Shown here: one piece after another, positions 29,499-37,288 of the stretch
Numbering within the stretch: position 1 is the stretch's first letter
Layout: each line of letters begins with the position of its first letter
Assembly (NCBI RefSeq): GCF_001613305.1
Contig: NZ_BDCC01000017.1
Span: forward strand, 62,001 to 126,000
Direction of reading: 5' to 3'
Source: Nocardia vaccinii NBRC 15922
GTDB taxonomy: Bacteria > Actinomycetota > Actinomycetes > Mycobacteriales > Mycobacteriaceae
Length of the DNA stretch: 64,000 bases
Notes under the pieces: model-generated
What the model saw: only the letters and a program-made list of their open reading frames with translations
Told to the model about the DNA's origin: nothing
Databases searched by the model: none
Program-made: the position numbers and the translations under genes

Positions 29499-30083
29499 TC
29501 AGGGTTGGTCGCGCAGAAATAGGGCGACGGCGTCGACGGCGAGCGCGTCGGCCAACTCGGCCGGCGCCCTGCCCGAGGCGATGAGCGTGGCGACGCCCTG
29601 CAGAGTGGCGACCAACAGCAGCCGCAACCGGTCGAGGTCACCGGGCGGGAGAGCGCCGATCCGCTGCCCCTCACCGATCAGTTCGCCGGTGGCGGTGAAC
29701 AGCCGCACCGGCCCCTCCTCCGGAACGGCATGCCCCGCTCGGGTTTTGGCGGCGAACATCAGGTCCATCAGCGCACCGTCGTGGGTGGCGAATCGGACGT
29801 AGGCGACGGCCGCCGCGCGCAGACGTGCCGGATAGTCACCATCGGCGCTGTCGATCGCGGCGGCGATCTCATCGGCGAGGCGATCGAAACCCACTCCGGC
29901 CAGCGCGTCCAGCAGGGCCTGCCGATCGGGGAAGTGCCGCCGCGGCGCCGCACTGCTCACCCCTGCCCGGCGGGCGAGTTCCCGCAGCGACAACCCATCG
30001 ATGCCCTCGTCGCGAAGTGTTCGTTCGGCCCCGGCGAGCAGCACCGACCGCAGATTGCCGTGGTGATAGGCGTGATCGCTCAT
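29499..30083 (-). CDS. TetR-family regulator, divergent from SDR
   Basis: A 194-residue TetR regulator: MSDHAYHHGNLRSVLLAGAERTLR at the start, helix-turn-helix SLRELARRAGVSSAAPRRHFPDRQAL, C-terminal WHG-type domain (AYVRFATHDGALMDLMFAAK). The frame includes a GTG at 30092, but AAGGTGG lies 6 nt before the ATG at 30083, which is preferred. It diverges from a short-chain dehydrogenase across a promoter with three 18-bp repeats. Confidence 0.84.
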   Translation of the reverse strand: MSDHAYHHGNLRSVLLAGAERTLRDEGIDGLSLRELARRAGVSSAAPRRHFPDRQALLDALAGVGFDRLADEIAAAIDSADGDYPARLRAAAVAYVRFATHDGALMDLMFAAKTRAGHAVPEEGPVRLFTATGELIGEGQRIGALPPGDLDRLRLLLVATLQGVATLIASGRAPAELADALAVDAVALFLRDQP

Positions 30084-30103
30084 GGCCGCCACCTTAGCAT
30101 CCT

Positions 30104-30160
30104 AATGTACCCACCGATTACAATGTAACCATTGACGACAATGTACTCAATGATTACTTT
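30104..30160 (+). promoter_or_regulatory. Promoter of SDR gene built on three 18-bp tandem repeats
   Basis: Three head-to-tail 18-bp units at 30104, 30122 and 30140, each starting AATGTA and ending GAYKAC (unit 1 AATGTACCCACCGATTAC). The promoter is inside them: -35 TTGACG at 30132-30137, 17-bp spacer, -10 TACTTT at 30155-30160, then 6 nt to the ATG, implying a leaderless mRNA. A palindrome TTACA-A-TGTAA (30118-30128) spans the unit 1/2 junction. Likely operator array for the divergent TetR. Confidence 0.7.
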
Positions 30161-30166
30161 GGTCGT

Positions 30167-31066
30167 ATGACAACTTTTCACGGTGTGGATCTGCCCGACC
30201 TTTCCGGAACCACCGCGGTGGTGACCGGCGCCAACAGCGGAATCGGCCGGTCGGTGTCGCGGGCGCTGGCCACCGCGGGCGCGCGAGTCGTGCTCGCGGT
30301 GCGCAGTGTCGAGCGAGGAGATGTGGCCGCCAATGGAATCATCGGCATCACCGAGGTCCGCGAACTCGACCTCGCCGACCTCGAATCCGTGCGCACCTTC
30401 GCCGCGAACTGGGAGGGACCGATCGACCTGCTGATCAACAATGCGGGCGTCTCGGCACCGACGCTGACTCGTACCGCCGACGGATTCGAGGCGAAATTCG
30501 GCATCAACCATCTCGGCCACTTCGCGCTGACCAACCTGCTGCTGCCGCACATCACCGGCCGCGTCGTCACTGTGGCCTCACAGGCCGAACGACTCGCCCA
30601 GCTCGACTTCGCGGACCTCAACTGGGAACACCGCCCCTACCAGCCCGCCCGGGCGTACAACGACTCCAAGTTCGCGAACATGCTGTTCACCGCGGAACTG
30701 CAGCGCCGGTTGACCGCCGCGGGATCGAGCGTCCGGGCGAACGCGGCACACCCCGGCCTGGTCGCGACGAACATCTACCACCACGAGGGCCCGCGACGCC
30801 CGATCGACCTGGTCTGGTCGGTCGCGATCAAACTGATGGCCCAGGACGCGGACCACGGCGCACTGCCGGTCCTGTACGCCGCCGTGGCCGACCTGCCCGG
30901 CAACAGCTTCACCGGCCCCCGGCACCTCGCGCACATGCGCGGCGCCCCGCAACTCATCGACCGCTCCGAACCGGCACAGGATCCCGACCTCGCCCGCCGC
31001 CTCTGGAACGCCTCCGAACAGCTCACCGGTATCGGATTCCCGCTCAGCCGCACCAGCACACGATGA
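30167..31066 (+). CDS. Short-chain dehydrogenase/reductase
   Basis: A 299-residue SDR of the retinol-dehydrogenase-like type. Cofactor motif TGANSGIGRSVSRAL, NNAG in LLINNAGVSAP, catalytic Ser region VTVASQAERL and YNDSKFAN (YxxxK variant with Tyr and Lys three apart). Uses NAD(P) on an alcohol/ketone substrate that cannot be deduced. The ATG follows a -10 box by 6 nt, with no ribosome site, so it is probably translated from a leaderless mRNA. Presumed target of the divergent TetR. Confidence 0.86.
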   Translation: MTTFHGVDLPDLSGTTAVVTGANSGIGRSVSRALATAGARVVLAVRSVERGDVAANGIIGITEVRELDLADLESVRTFAANWEGPIDLLINNAGVSAPTLTRTADGFEAKFGINHLGHFALTNLLLPHITGRVVTVASQAERLAQLDFADLNWEHRPYQPARAYNDSKFANMLFTAELQRRLTAAGSSVRANAAHPGLVATNIYHHEGPRRPIDLVWSVAIKLMAQDADHGALPVLYAAVADLPGNSFTGPRHLAHMRGAPQLIDRSEPAQDPDLARRLWNASEQLTGIGFPLSRTSTR

Positions 31067-31137
31067 CATCCCCGCCCGCATCGAGGGCGAACTGCATGTC
31101 GGCGTCCGCCGCAACCGCCTGATCCCAGGCGTCGGCA

Positions 31138-31944
31138 TCAGGCCGGCGGACGCAGCAGGGCGCGTATCGCCGACGGCGGATAGCCGACCTGTGCGCGCAG
31201 GGTACGTGCGAGGTGGGCCTGGTCAGCGAACCCCAGCTCCGCGGCGACGTCGGCCAGACTGCGGCTGGAATGTTCGATCGCGTCCAAGGCGCGCGCGACG
31301 CGAAAACGATTGCGATACGCGGTAATCGACTCGCCCATCTCGCTCGAGAACGCGCGGCTCAACCGGAAGGGCGAGACTGTCAGCCGCTCCGCCAGCGACA
31401 CCAGCCCGGCCGCGGCCGGGTCCCGCTCCCGGATCGCCTCTCGCGCCTGCGCGACGAGTCCGTGGTCGCGACGCCCCGACGCATCCGGGATCGGTCCGGG
31501 AACCGCGCGCCGCACCGCGACCCCCAGCAATCCGATCAACTCCTCGGCCAGCGCGAAGTCCGGATCACCGGAGCGGGCCGCGGCGAGACACCGCCGGTGC
31601 GCGAGGTCCAGACGTCCGTCCACGGTGATCGCCGCCGCCGATACGACGCCGGCGCCGGCCAGCGATCGCCACAGCGCGGAATCCACCGTGATGGAGGTGC
31701 ACACATCACCGCCCGCCGGATGCGCGTACTGCTCCGGCTGCCCCGGCGTCATGAGATAGCCGCACAGCCGGTCGAGTTCGACGGTTCCGGTGCGTCCGCG
31801 CCTGCGGAATCGGCCGCTGCGCACCATCACCAGCCGATGCACCGGCGACGAATCCGGCTCCGACCAGCCCCGGTGGCGCCCGTCGCATACGACCGCGTGC
31901 ACGGCATAGCGCGGTCGCACGGCCAGAGCGGTGGAAGTGAGCAC
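31138..31944 (-). CDS. AraC-family transcriptional regulator
   Basis: A 268-residue AraC regulator. The N-terminal sensing half has cupin-like strands (RLVMVRSGRFRRRGRTGTVELD ... GYLMTPGQPEQYAHP); the C-terminal half carries the two helix-turn-helix motifs (SLAERLTVSPFRLSRAFSSEMG and SLADVAAELGFADQAHLARTLRAQVGYPP). A TTG at 31986 would lengthen it, but the GTG at 31944 lies 6 nt after a -10 box TACCGT (31951-31956, minus strand), so a leaderless start there is preferred. It diverges from an SRPBCC gene, a possible target. Confidence 0.84.
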   Translation of the reverse strand: MLTSTALAVRPRYAVHAVVCDGRHRGWSEPDSSPVHRLVMVRSGRFRRRGRTGTVELDRLCGYLMTPGQPEQYAHPAGGDVCTSITVDSALWRSLAGAGVVSAAAITVDGRLDLAHRRCLAAARSGDPDFALAEELIGLLGVAVRRAVPGPIPDASGRRDHGLVAQAREAIRERDPAAAGLVSLAERLTVSPFRLSRAFSSEMGESITAYRNRFRVARALDAIEHSSRSLADVAAELGFADQAHLARTLRAQVGYPPSAIRALLRPPA

Positions 31945-32079
31945 GGACCGACGGTACGCCGGAGGTCCGACAGATCGGCGGCGCAAAAATGTTCAAGACG
32001 CGAGCCGAATCCGCGCGGCACACTCGCACGGTCCCGGACAGACCGCTGTCCACCCCTTCGCATCCCTTGGAGAGATGAC

Positions 32080-32499
32080 ATGGCAACCGTCCGAACGGAA
32101 TTCGAGGTCGCGGCCGACGCCGCCGACATCTGGGCGGTGATCCGCCGATTCGACACCGGTCCGGTGCGAATGGCACCGGGATTCGTCACCGGCTGCACCG
32201 CCGACGGCGATCATCGCCTGGTCACCTTCGCCAACGGCACCGTGGTGCGCGAACGACTCGTCTCCGTCGACGAGGAACGTATGCGCATTGCCTACAGTGT
32301 CGTCGGCGGCGACGTCCAGCCCGAACACGACAACGCCGTCATGCAGGTGATCTCGCTCGGTCCCGGGCACAGCCGATTCCTCTGGCTGCGCGACCTGCTG
32401 CCCGACGAATCGGCCGACGGCTTTCTGGCCTCGATGCGCGCAGGGGGCGACTACATCAAACGAACCTTCGAAGTGCACCATGCCAGCATCGATGCTTGA
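32080..32499 (+). CDS. SRPBCC family protein (polyketide cyclase/START-like)
   Basis: A 139-residue single-domain protein of the START/Bet v1-like superfamily, which binds hydrophobic ligands in a deep pocket. Typical start TVRTEFEVAADAADIWAVIRRFD and C-terminal long helix with DGFLASMRAGGDYIKRTFE. Resembles the MxaD/PYR-like SRPBCC proteins. ATG with GGAGAG 7 nt upstream; the frame continues far upstream only as antisense of the AraC gene. Its stop overlaps the LexA box of the next gene. Confidence 0.82.
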   Translation: MATVRTEFEVAADAADIWAVIRRFDTGPVRMAPGFVTGCTADGDHRLVTFANGTVVRERLVSVDEERMRIAYSVVGGDVQPEHDNAVMQVISLGPGHSRFLWLRDLLPDESADGFLASMRAGGDYIKRTFEVHHASIDA

Positions 32500-32524
32500 A
32501 CATATGTTCGATAGAACGTAGATT
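32496..32524 (+). promoter_or_regulatory. SOS (LexA) box and promoter of alkB-like gene
   Basis: TTGAACATATGTTCGA (32496-32511) matches the actinobacterial LexA box TCGAAC-N4-GTTCGA at all but one defined position. Its left half is also a -35 hexamer (TTGAAC, 32496-32501); 17 bp on is the -10 TAGATT (32519-32524), then 7 nt to the ATG. LexA would therefore cover the -35 of a leaderless promoter. Confidence 0.78.
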
Positions 32525-32531
32525 CGAGCGC

Positions 32532-33158
32532 ATGTCGGTGCCGCTGCAAGGGTCGTTGCTCGACGGATTCGAGGAGATCGCCCTCGGTCCGCTCGACGGG
32601 ATGCGCCGGGTGCGTCTGTCCGGCGGCGCGTGGGTCGATGTGCTGCCGGGCTGGCTCGGCGGCGCCGATCTGCTGTTCGATCGGCTCGTCACGGCGGTCC
32701 CGTGGCGCGCCGATCGCCGGCAGATGTACGACCGGGTCGTCGATGTGCCACGGTTGCTGCGGTTCTACGAGGAGGGCCGGGAACTGCCGGACCCGTCGCT
32801 GGAGGTTGCGCGAATCGCCTTGAGCGAGCACTACTTCGACGAACTGGGCGAGCCCTTCCGCACGGCCGGGCTGTGCTACTACCGGGACGGCGCGGACAGC
32901 GTCGCCTGGCACGGCGACACGTCCGGCCGCGGCGCGACCCACGACACGATGGTGGCCATCGTATCGATCGGCGCACCCCGCGCCCTGCTGCTGCGCCCGC
33001 GCGGCGGCGGCGAAAGTCTGCGATATCCGCTGGGCCACGGCGATCTGATCGTGATGGGCGGATCGTGCCAGCGGACCTGGGAGCACGCGGTGCCCAAGAC
33101 GCGTCGCACGGTCGGCCCGCGAATCAGCATCCAGTTCCGTCCGCGGGGCGTGCGGTGA
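32532..33158 (+). CDS. AlkB-type 2-oxoglutarate/Fe(II) DNA-repair dioxygenase
   Basis: A 208-residue AlkB-family enzyme that removes alkyl groups from DNA bases by oxidative dealkylation. Iron ligands: His and Asp in AWHGDT and the distal His in TWEHAVPK; the 2-oxoglutarate-binding Arg is in RISIQFRP. A longer frame begins at 32496, but MSVPLQGSLLDGF follows a -10 box by 7 nt and gives the normal start. A near-consensus LexA box upstream puts it in the SOS regulon, which fits a repair role. Confidence 0.88.
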   Translation: MSVPLQGSLLDGFEEIALGPLDGMRRVRLSGGAWVDVLPGWLGGADLLFDRLVTAVPWRADRRQMYDRVVDVPRLLRFYEEGRELPDPSLEVARIALSEHYFDELGEPFRTAGLCYYRDGADSVAWHGDTSGRGATHDTMVAIVSIGAPRALLLRPRGGGESLRYPLGHGDLIVMGGSCQRTWEHAVPKTRRTVGPRISIQFRPRGVR

Positions 33159-33259
33159 GCCGCGCTACCCTGTGCATACCCTGTCCGATCTCCTTTCGGT
33201 CACCGTAATTTCGCCTACCGATGGGTCACTTCGTCGGTGCCGCCCGATAGATTGGGATT

Positions 33260-33973
33260 ATGAACGCGACAGGGGCGGGGATTCTGGCGGTGATGCCGCT
33301 GCACACGATCAGCGAGGTGCACGGCGAGAAAGGGCTGCGCCGTAGGCTCGAACTCGAATCGGCGAAACTGCCCGAGCCCGAACGCGTCGACGCGGCACTC
33401 GAATTGGTCTCGGATCTGCATCGCGACGACCGGTACGGCCGCGAACCCTATCTGAGCCACCTACTGCGCGTGGCGATTCGAATCGTCAGTCACTACGAGG
33501 TGCACGATACCGATCTGGTCGTGGCGGGCCTGCTGCACGACGCGGTGGAGGATCACGCACCCGAGCTCGCGGGCACCCGAGAAGGGTCCGAGACCGAGGC
33601 CGCCCTGGCCGCGGTGCGCGAGCGTTTCGGTGCACGGGTCGCCGGGCTGGTCGCCGCGGTCACCAATCCGGTCCGCGAGCCGGATATCGATCGTAACCAT
33701 CAATACCGTGCGCACATCGCCACCAGCTTGGAGCACGATCCGTGGGCACGGGTGGTGAAGCTCTCCGACTTCACCGACAACGGTGTCGGCATCCTGTACG
33801 CCACGAGCCCGGCCATGGAACGCCTCGCGGTCAAATATCGTCCGCTCACCAGCGTCTATCGCGATCTGGTCACGCGCCCCGACACACCGTTGGCCGCACA
33901 CGTCAAGCAGCACATTCTCGATCAGCTCGACCTGGCCGACGAACGTTTCGCCGCGATCCTGCAAGGGAACTGA
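33260..33973 (+). CDS. HD-domain phosphohydrolase (small alarmone hydrolase-like)
   Basis: A 237-residue protein with the metal-binding pattern of the RelA/SpoT hydrolase domain: His in YLSHLLRVAIR, HD and ED in GLLHDAVEDH, and Asp/Asn in VVKLSDFTDNGVG. There is no synthetase, TGS or ACT domain, so it looks like a stand-alone (p)ppGpp or nucleotide hydrolase; other HD phosphatases are possible. The ATG is 6 nt after a -10 box TAGATT (33248-33253), so it is probably leaderless. Monocistronic. Confidence 0.78.
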   Translation: MNATGAGILAVMPLHTISEVHGEKGLRRRLELESAKLPEPERVDAALELVSDLHRDDRYGREPYLSHLLRVAIRIVSHYEVHDTDLVVAGLLHDAVEDHAPELAGTREGSETEAALAAVRERFGARVAGLVAAVTNPVREPDIDRNHQYRAHIATSLEHDPWARVVKLSDFTDNGVGILYATSPAMERLAVKYRPLTSVYRDLVTRPDTPLAAHVKQHILDQLDLADERFAAILQGN

Positions 33974-34120
33974 CTCCCGCTCCCGCTGCGCCCGACAGTG
34001 ATTCGACCCGCCACGCGCCGGTGATCCGCCACCCTTTCGGATGATTCGGGGTGCGGCGCGGCCGAGAACGCGAGACCATCACCGGGCTCGGCGTTTGGCG
34101 AATGGAAGGATCTCCGGCGG

Positions 34121-36295
34121 ATGAACGGCATCGATCGGATCGCGACGAACCTGGAGTCACATCTCACGATCACGGTGCTCGCCGCCCTCGGCGTCGTCGT
34201 GGTCGGGTGCGGTGCGATCTGGGCCGTGCGATCGGCCCGGCGTCGCGGACTCACCGGAGAACAGGCGGGCACCCTGCTCGCGGCCGCGATCGCGACGGGT
34301 GTCAGCGCGCAGGGCATGTGGGTGTTCTTCGACAAATCGCTGCATCTGACGTTGTCGCTGCGGATCATGTTCTTCGCCTTCCTCGAAATCATGGTGCTGA
34401 CCTCGGCGTTGCGGGCTCGCAGCGCACAACAGGTCAGCGGCAGCGCCGGCATCGACGGCGTCGCGATGTGGGTGCTGACCTGCTTGTCCGCGGTGCTGGC
34501 GGCCACCGATGCGGACAACGCGGGCACGGTGCTGATCCGTCTGTCCGCACCTCTGGTCGCGGCATGGGGATGGGAACGCAGCATGGCCCTCGAACGTCGC
34601 CGCAGCGGCGCGCTGGGCGGAATCAATTGGCGCATCACCCCCGAACGCGTCCTGATTCGGCTCGGCATCGCCGATCCCACCGACCGCACCGCCGGTGAGG
34701 CCGCCCGCCAGCGCCGCCTCATCGACGTCGCCCTCGCCGCGGATCACGCCCGGACCCTGCGCGAGACCGGCGCCGGTCCGCGACGGATCAATCGTGCCCG
34801 GCGCCACCTGCAACGGGTCATGCGCCGCGCGGTGGAGGACGGCGGTCTGGTGGACAACGCCCGCGCGCCGCGAACCGTGCTGATGGACAATCTGCGCGTC
34901 TTGTCCGGCACCGGCGCACTGGTGGATCTCGATCTGCCCAGTCCGTGGATCCTCGACGAGGAATCCGGCGCGCCGGACGCGGTGTTGTTCGCGGCCCCGG
35001 CACTCCCGGCCTCGGATGCGGCGGCTCCGGTCCCCGACGAACAGTCGGCGCGCTCCCGCACAACCTCCGCTTCGCCGCAGAACTCGCCCGAAGCCGCTGG
35101 TACGCGGTCGATTCCAGGAGACTCGACCGCATCGCCCGACCGGTCGGCACCGCTGACGGCCACGCCGGAAGACGGCCGGGCACAAGCCGAAACGCGGATT
35201 CCCGCACCGACGGAGTCGGATTCATCGGCGGGGCAACCTCTCTCGCCGACCGAGCAGAAACCGTCGACCGAACCTGCGAACCGGATAACGCAAACGTCGA
35301 CGGCGGGGTACGGACAGCCGCCGTCGACAACAGAGCGGCCCCTTCCAGCGACCGCACAGCTCCGGGAAGCAGGTCAACCGATCCCCGCGCCGGCGCGGAC
35401 TGAACAAGCAGACCAACCACTTCCGACACAGGCCCAGCGGGCAGGCCGACCGATCCCGGCGACGAACCGGGAACCGGCAGCCGGTCAACCGCGGTCGACA
35501 CCGGCACAGACGCAGGAGGAGGGCACACGGATCTCGGGAACGGCGCCGATCCGGCAAGCGGGCCAACCGATTCCGGCGACCGGGTGGCCGCCGGAATCGG
35601 AACAGCCCCTCCCCGCGAGCGCCCAGGTCGCGGAGCCGGTCCAGCCCGCCCCGGCAACGGCACAGAGCCCGGACGCGGGCCCGGCACTCCCCCGGACAGC
35701 GCAGACTCCGACGACCGAACCGGACCTCTCGGCGGTGACGCAAACGCTGCCGACCGTACAACCGTCCTCGAATACAGCGTGGACTTGGCATGCGGGGCAA
35801 GAGCTTTCGCCGACGACGCCGAGTCCGTCGGGACAGCCACCGGCGGACGCGGCATGGACGACGCTCGCGAATGAAGGTGCCGACCCCCGGGAATCGGAGT
35901 ACACCGGACCTGCCGGACGGTATACGGCAACGGCGACGCCTACCGCCTCATCGCAGTCCGAATCCACCCAGGCGAACCGGCAATACCGTCGGGATCCGGC
36001 ATTCCGCGAGCGGGTGCGCGAACTCCACGCGGTCAACGCGCCGACCAGCGAGATCGCCGCGCAACTGGGTACGAGCTCACGCACCATCCGGCGCATCCTG
36101 GCCGATCTGGACGCCGAATCCGGTAACTCCACCCGGCAGAACCGGAATCCGGCCCAGGCCGCGGTCTCGAACTGGCACAACGGTTTCCGCATCCTGCCCG
36201 GCGGAAACAGCACGGCCGCGAACGGGTCCGCCGGCAGCAAGGACACAGCCGAGGAGCGGACGCCACACCGAGGTGAGCGCTCGGCGGAGAAATGA
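34121..36295 (+). CDS. DUF2637-like membrane protein with long repeat linker and C-terminal helix-turn-helix
   Basis: A 724-residue protein of unusual layout. Residues ~15-150 hold four or five membrane helices with the DUF2637-type signature SAQGMWVFFDKSLHL and LRIMFFAFLEIMVLTSALRA. A basic segment (~180-250, RRINRARRHLQRVMRRAVED) follows. Residues ~290-618 are a disordered Pro/Thr/Gln/Ala-rich linker of degenerate repeats around (A)GQPIPAT and QPLPA. The end (~620-663) is a helix-turn-helix (FRERVRELHAVNAPTSEIAAQLGTSSRTIRRILADLD). DUF2637 proteins occur on actinobacterial mobile DNA and in chromosomes without a known role. I infer a membrane-tethered DNA-binding protein. No obvious partner gene. 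Confidence 0.72.
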   Translation: MNGIDRIATNLESHLTITVLAALGVVVVGCGAIWAVRSARRRGLTGEQAGTLLAAAIATGVSAQGMWVFFDKSLHLTLSLRIMFFAFLEIMVLTSALRARSAQQVSGSAGIDGVAMWVLTCLSAVLAATDADNAGTVLIRLSAPLVAAWGWERSMALERRRSGALGGINWRITPERVLIRLGIADPTDRTAGEAARQRRLIDVALAADHARTLRETGAGPRRINRARRHLQRVMRRAVEDGGLVDNARAPRTVLMDNLRVLSGTGALVDLDLPSPWILDEESGAPDAVLFAAPALPASDAAAPVPDEQSARSRTTSASPQNSPEAAGTRSIPGDSTASPDRSAPLTATPEDGRAQAETRIPAPTESDSSAGQPLSPTEQKPSTEPANRITQTSTAGYGQPPSTTERPLPATAQLREAGQPIPAPARTEQADQPLPTQAQRAGRPIPATNREPAAGQPRSTPAQTQEEGTRISGTAPIRQAGQPIPATGWPPESEQPLPASAQVAEPVQPAPATAQSPDAGPALPRTAQTPTTEPDLSAVTQTLPTVQPSSNTAWTWHAGQELSPTTPSPSGQPPADAAWTTLANEGADPRESEYTGPAGRYTATATPTASSQSESTQANRQYRRDPAFRERVRELHAVNAPTSEIAAQLGTSSRTIRRILADLDAESGNSTRQNRNPAQAAVSNWHNGFRILPGGNSTAANGSAGSKDTAEERTPHRGERSAEK

Positions 36296-36331
36296 CCGGC
36301 CGCCCGGCGCGAGGCTCCGGCGGGCGGCCGG
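36296..36331. terminator. Hairpin terminator between DUF2637 and DUF4334 genes
   Basis: CCGGCCGCCCG (36296-36306) pairs with CGGGCGGCCGG (36321-36331), an 11-bp GC stem with a 14-nt loop, directly after the stop at 36295 and 9 bp before the convergent stop at 36340. Probably bidirectional. Confidence 0.65.
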
Positions 36332-36339
36332 CGGCGCGA

Positions 36340-36897
36340 TCAGGAGTGGTCGCGCGAAAGAACGAAGAAGTACGGGTCGCTCATCCCGCGCATATCCATC
36401 ACGCCGAGCAGGGTATCCCCGTCCACCAGGCGGAAGCAGTCGATGATCGGCAGGTGGTCGTACACCATGGCCGCACCGACCTTGCCGCGGTACTCGAGGT
36501 CGCGCAGCCGGGCACACGGCGATCCCGCGCGCAGCGCCGGGCGTAGCAGCGGCAGCAGTCGTCGACAGAATCGGACACCGGCCAGTGGAACGCGTCCCGC
36601 GAGCGAGAGCGGGACGCGGCGCGGATCGACCGGGAAGATCCGCTCGTCCGGTCCGGCGAACAGCAGCGGTTGCACGCTGTCGGCACTGTCGAATTGTTTG
36701 CCGTACCAACCGGATCCGACCAGAACGCCCTTCCACGGATGTCCGGTGTCCAGTTCGCCACCGCGCCACCGGCCGGTGGTGACCTCCTCCACGCGGACCC
36801 CGGGGAGGCTGTCGAAAAGTTCCCACGCCTGCTGCGGGGTGCAACCCGTGCCGCGCAGTTCGTCCAGCCGCGCCGCGGGTGTACCGATACCGGCCAC
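36340..36897 (-). CDS. GXWXG / DUF4334 domain protein
   Basis: A 185-residue protein of a small uncharacterised family. The N-terminal GXWXG domain is visible in VEEVTTGRWRGGELDTGHPW; the DUF4334 half contains LRDLEYRGKVGAAMVYDHLPIIDCFRLVD and ends MDMRGMSDPYFFVLSRD. GTG start with GAGGAGG 5 nt upstream, which decides it over the longer frame to 37905 (antisense of the serpin). Function unknown; family members are soluble and may bind small ligands. Confidence 0.8.
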   Translation of the reverse strand: MAGIGTPAARLDELRGTGCTPQQAWELFDSLPGVRVEEVTTGRWRGGELDTGHPWKGVLVGSGWYGKQFDSADSVQPLLFAGPDERIFPVDPRRVPLSLAGRVPLAGVRFCRRLLPLLRPALRAGSPCARLRDLEYRGKVGAAMVYDHLPIIDCFRLVDGDTLLGVMDMRGMSDPYFFVLSRDHS

Positions 36898-37288
36898 GCC
36901 AGCCTCCTCGATTCGTGCGAAAAAGAATAATCGGTCCTCACAATATCTCGACACGCCGAGACCTCGAACACGTCCGCCCCTACGGCGATCCCGCACGGTC
37001 CGCCGATCCATTGCTCCCGCGCCGTGCACCGATCGACTACCCCGGCATCGCGCGGCGTGCACCGATCGGCCGGGTTCGCCGGTCCGGAACGCAGCTCCGC
37101 GAATGCTCTTGACCTCGAGCATGCTCGAGGTATGAGGATGGTGGCCGACCCCGGTCCGCGAATCCGCCCGATGCGGTCGCGGAACACCCCGTCGTCCTTT
37201 CGTACGCCCGTCGACGGGGTTCCGGGGCACATCATCGCCCCGCGGTTCGCGCCGGATGCGGCAGCGCCCGATCGCTACGCTGGATCGT
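36898..37288. other. Divergent intergenic region, DUF4334 to serpin
   Basis: 391 bp. Left part: AT-rich promoter material for the DUF4334 gene (TATTCT on the minus strand at 36924-36929). Middle: an exact 13-bp direct repeat CGTGCACCGATCG at 37023-37035 and 37056-37068 (33-bp period). Right: a 20-bp perfect palindrome at 37112-37131 and a -10 box TACGCT (37276-37281) for the serpin. No gene. Confidence 0.5.
37109..37136 (+). promoter_or_regulatory. MerR/SoxR-type dyad with overlapping -35
   Basis: ACCTCGAGCATGCTCGAGGT (37112-37131) is a perfect 20-bp palindrome whose left end overlaps a -35 hexamer TTGACC (37109-37114). The layout TTGACCTC-N-GAGGT closely resembles SoxR/MerR-family sites, which sit between -35 and -10. 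The expected -10 at 19-bp spacing is poor (GAGGAT), while TATGAG begins at 37131. No MerR gene lies in the window. Confidence 0.5.

Noticed and set aside
34818..35930. Minus-strand open frame opposite the DUF2637 linker
   Set aside because: Mirror of the Pro-rich repeat linker; composition follows from the repeats.
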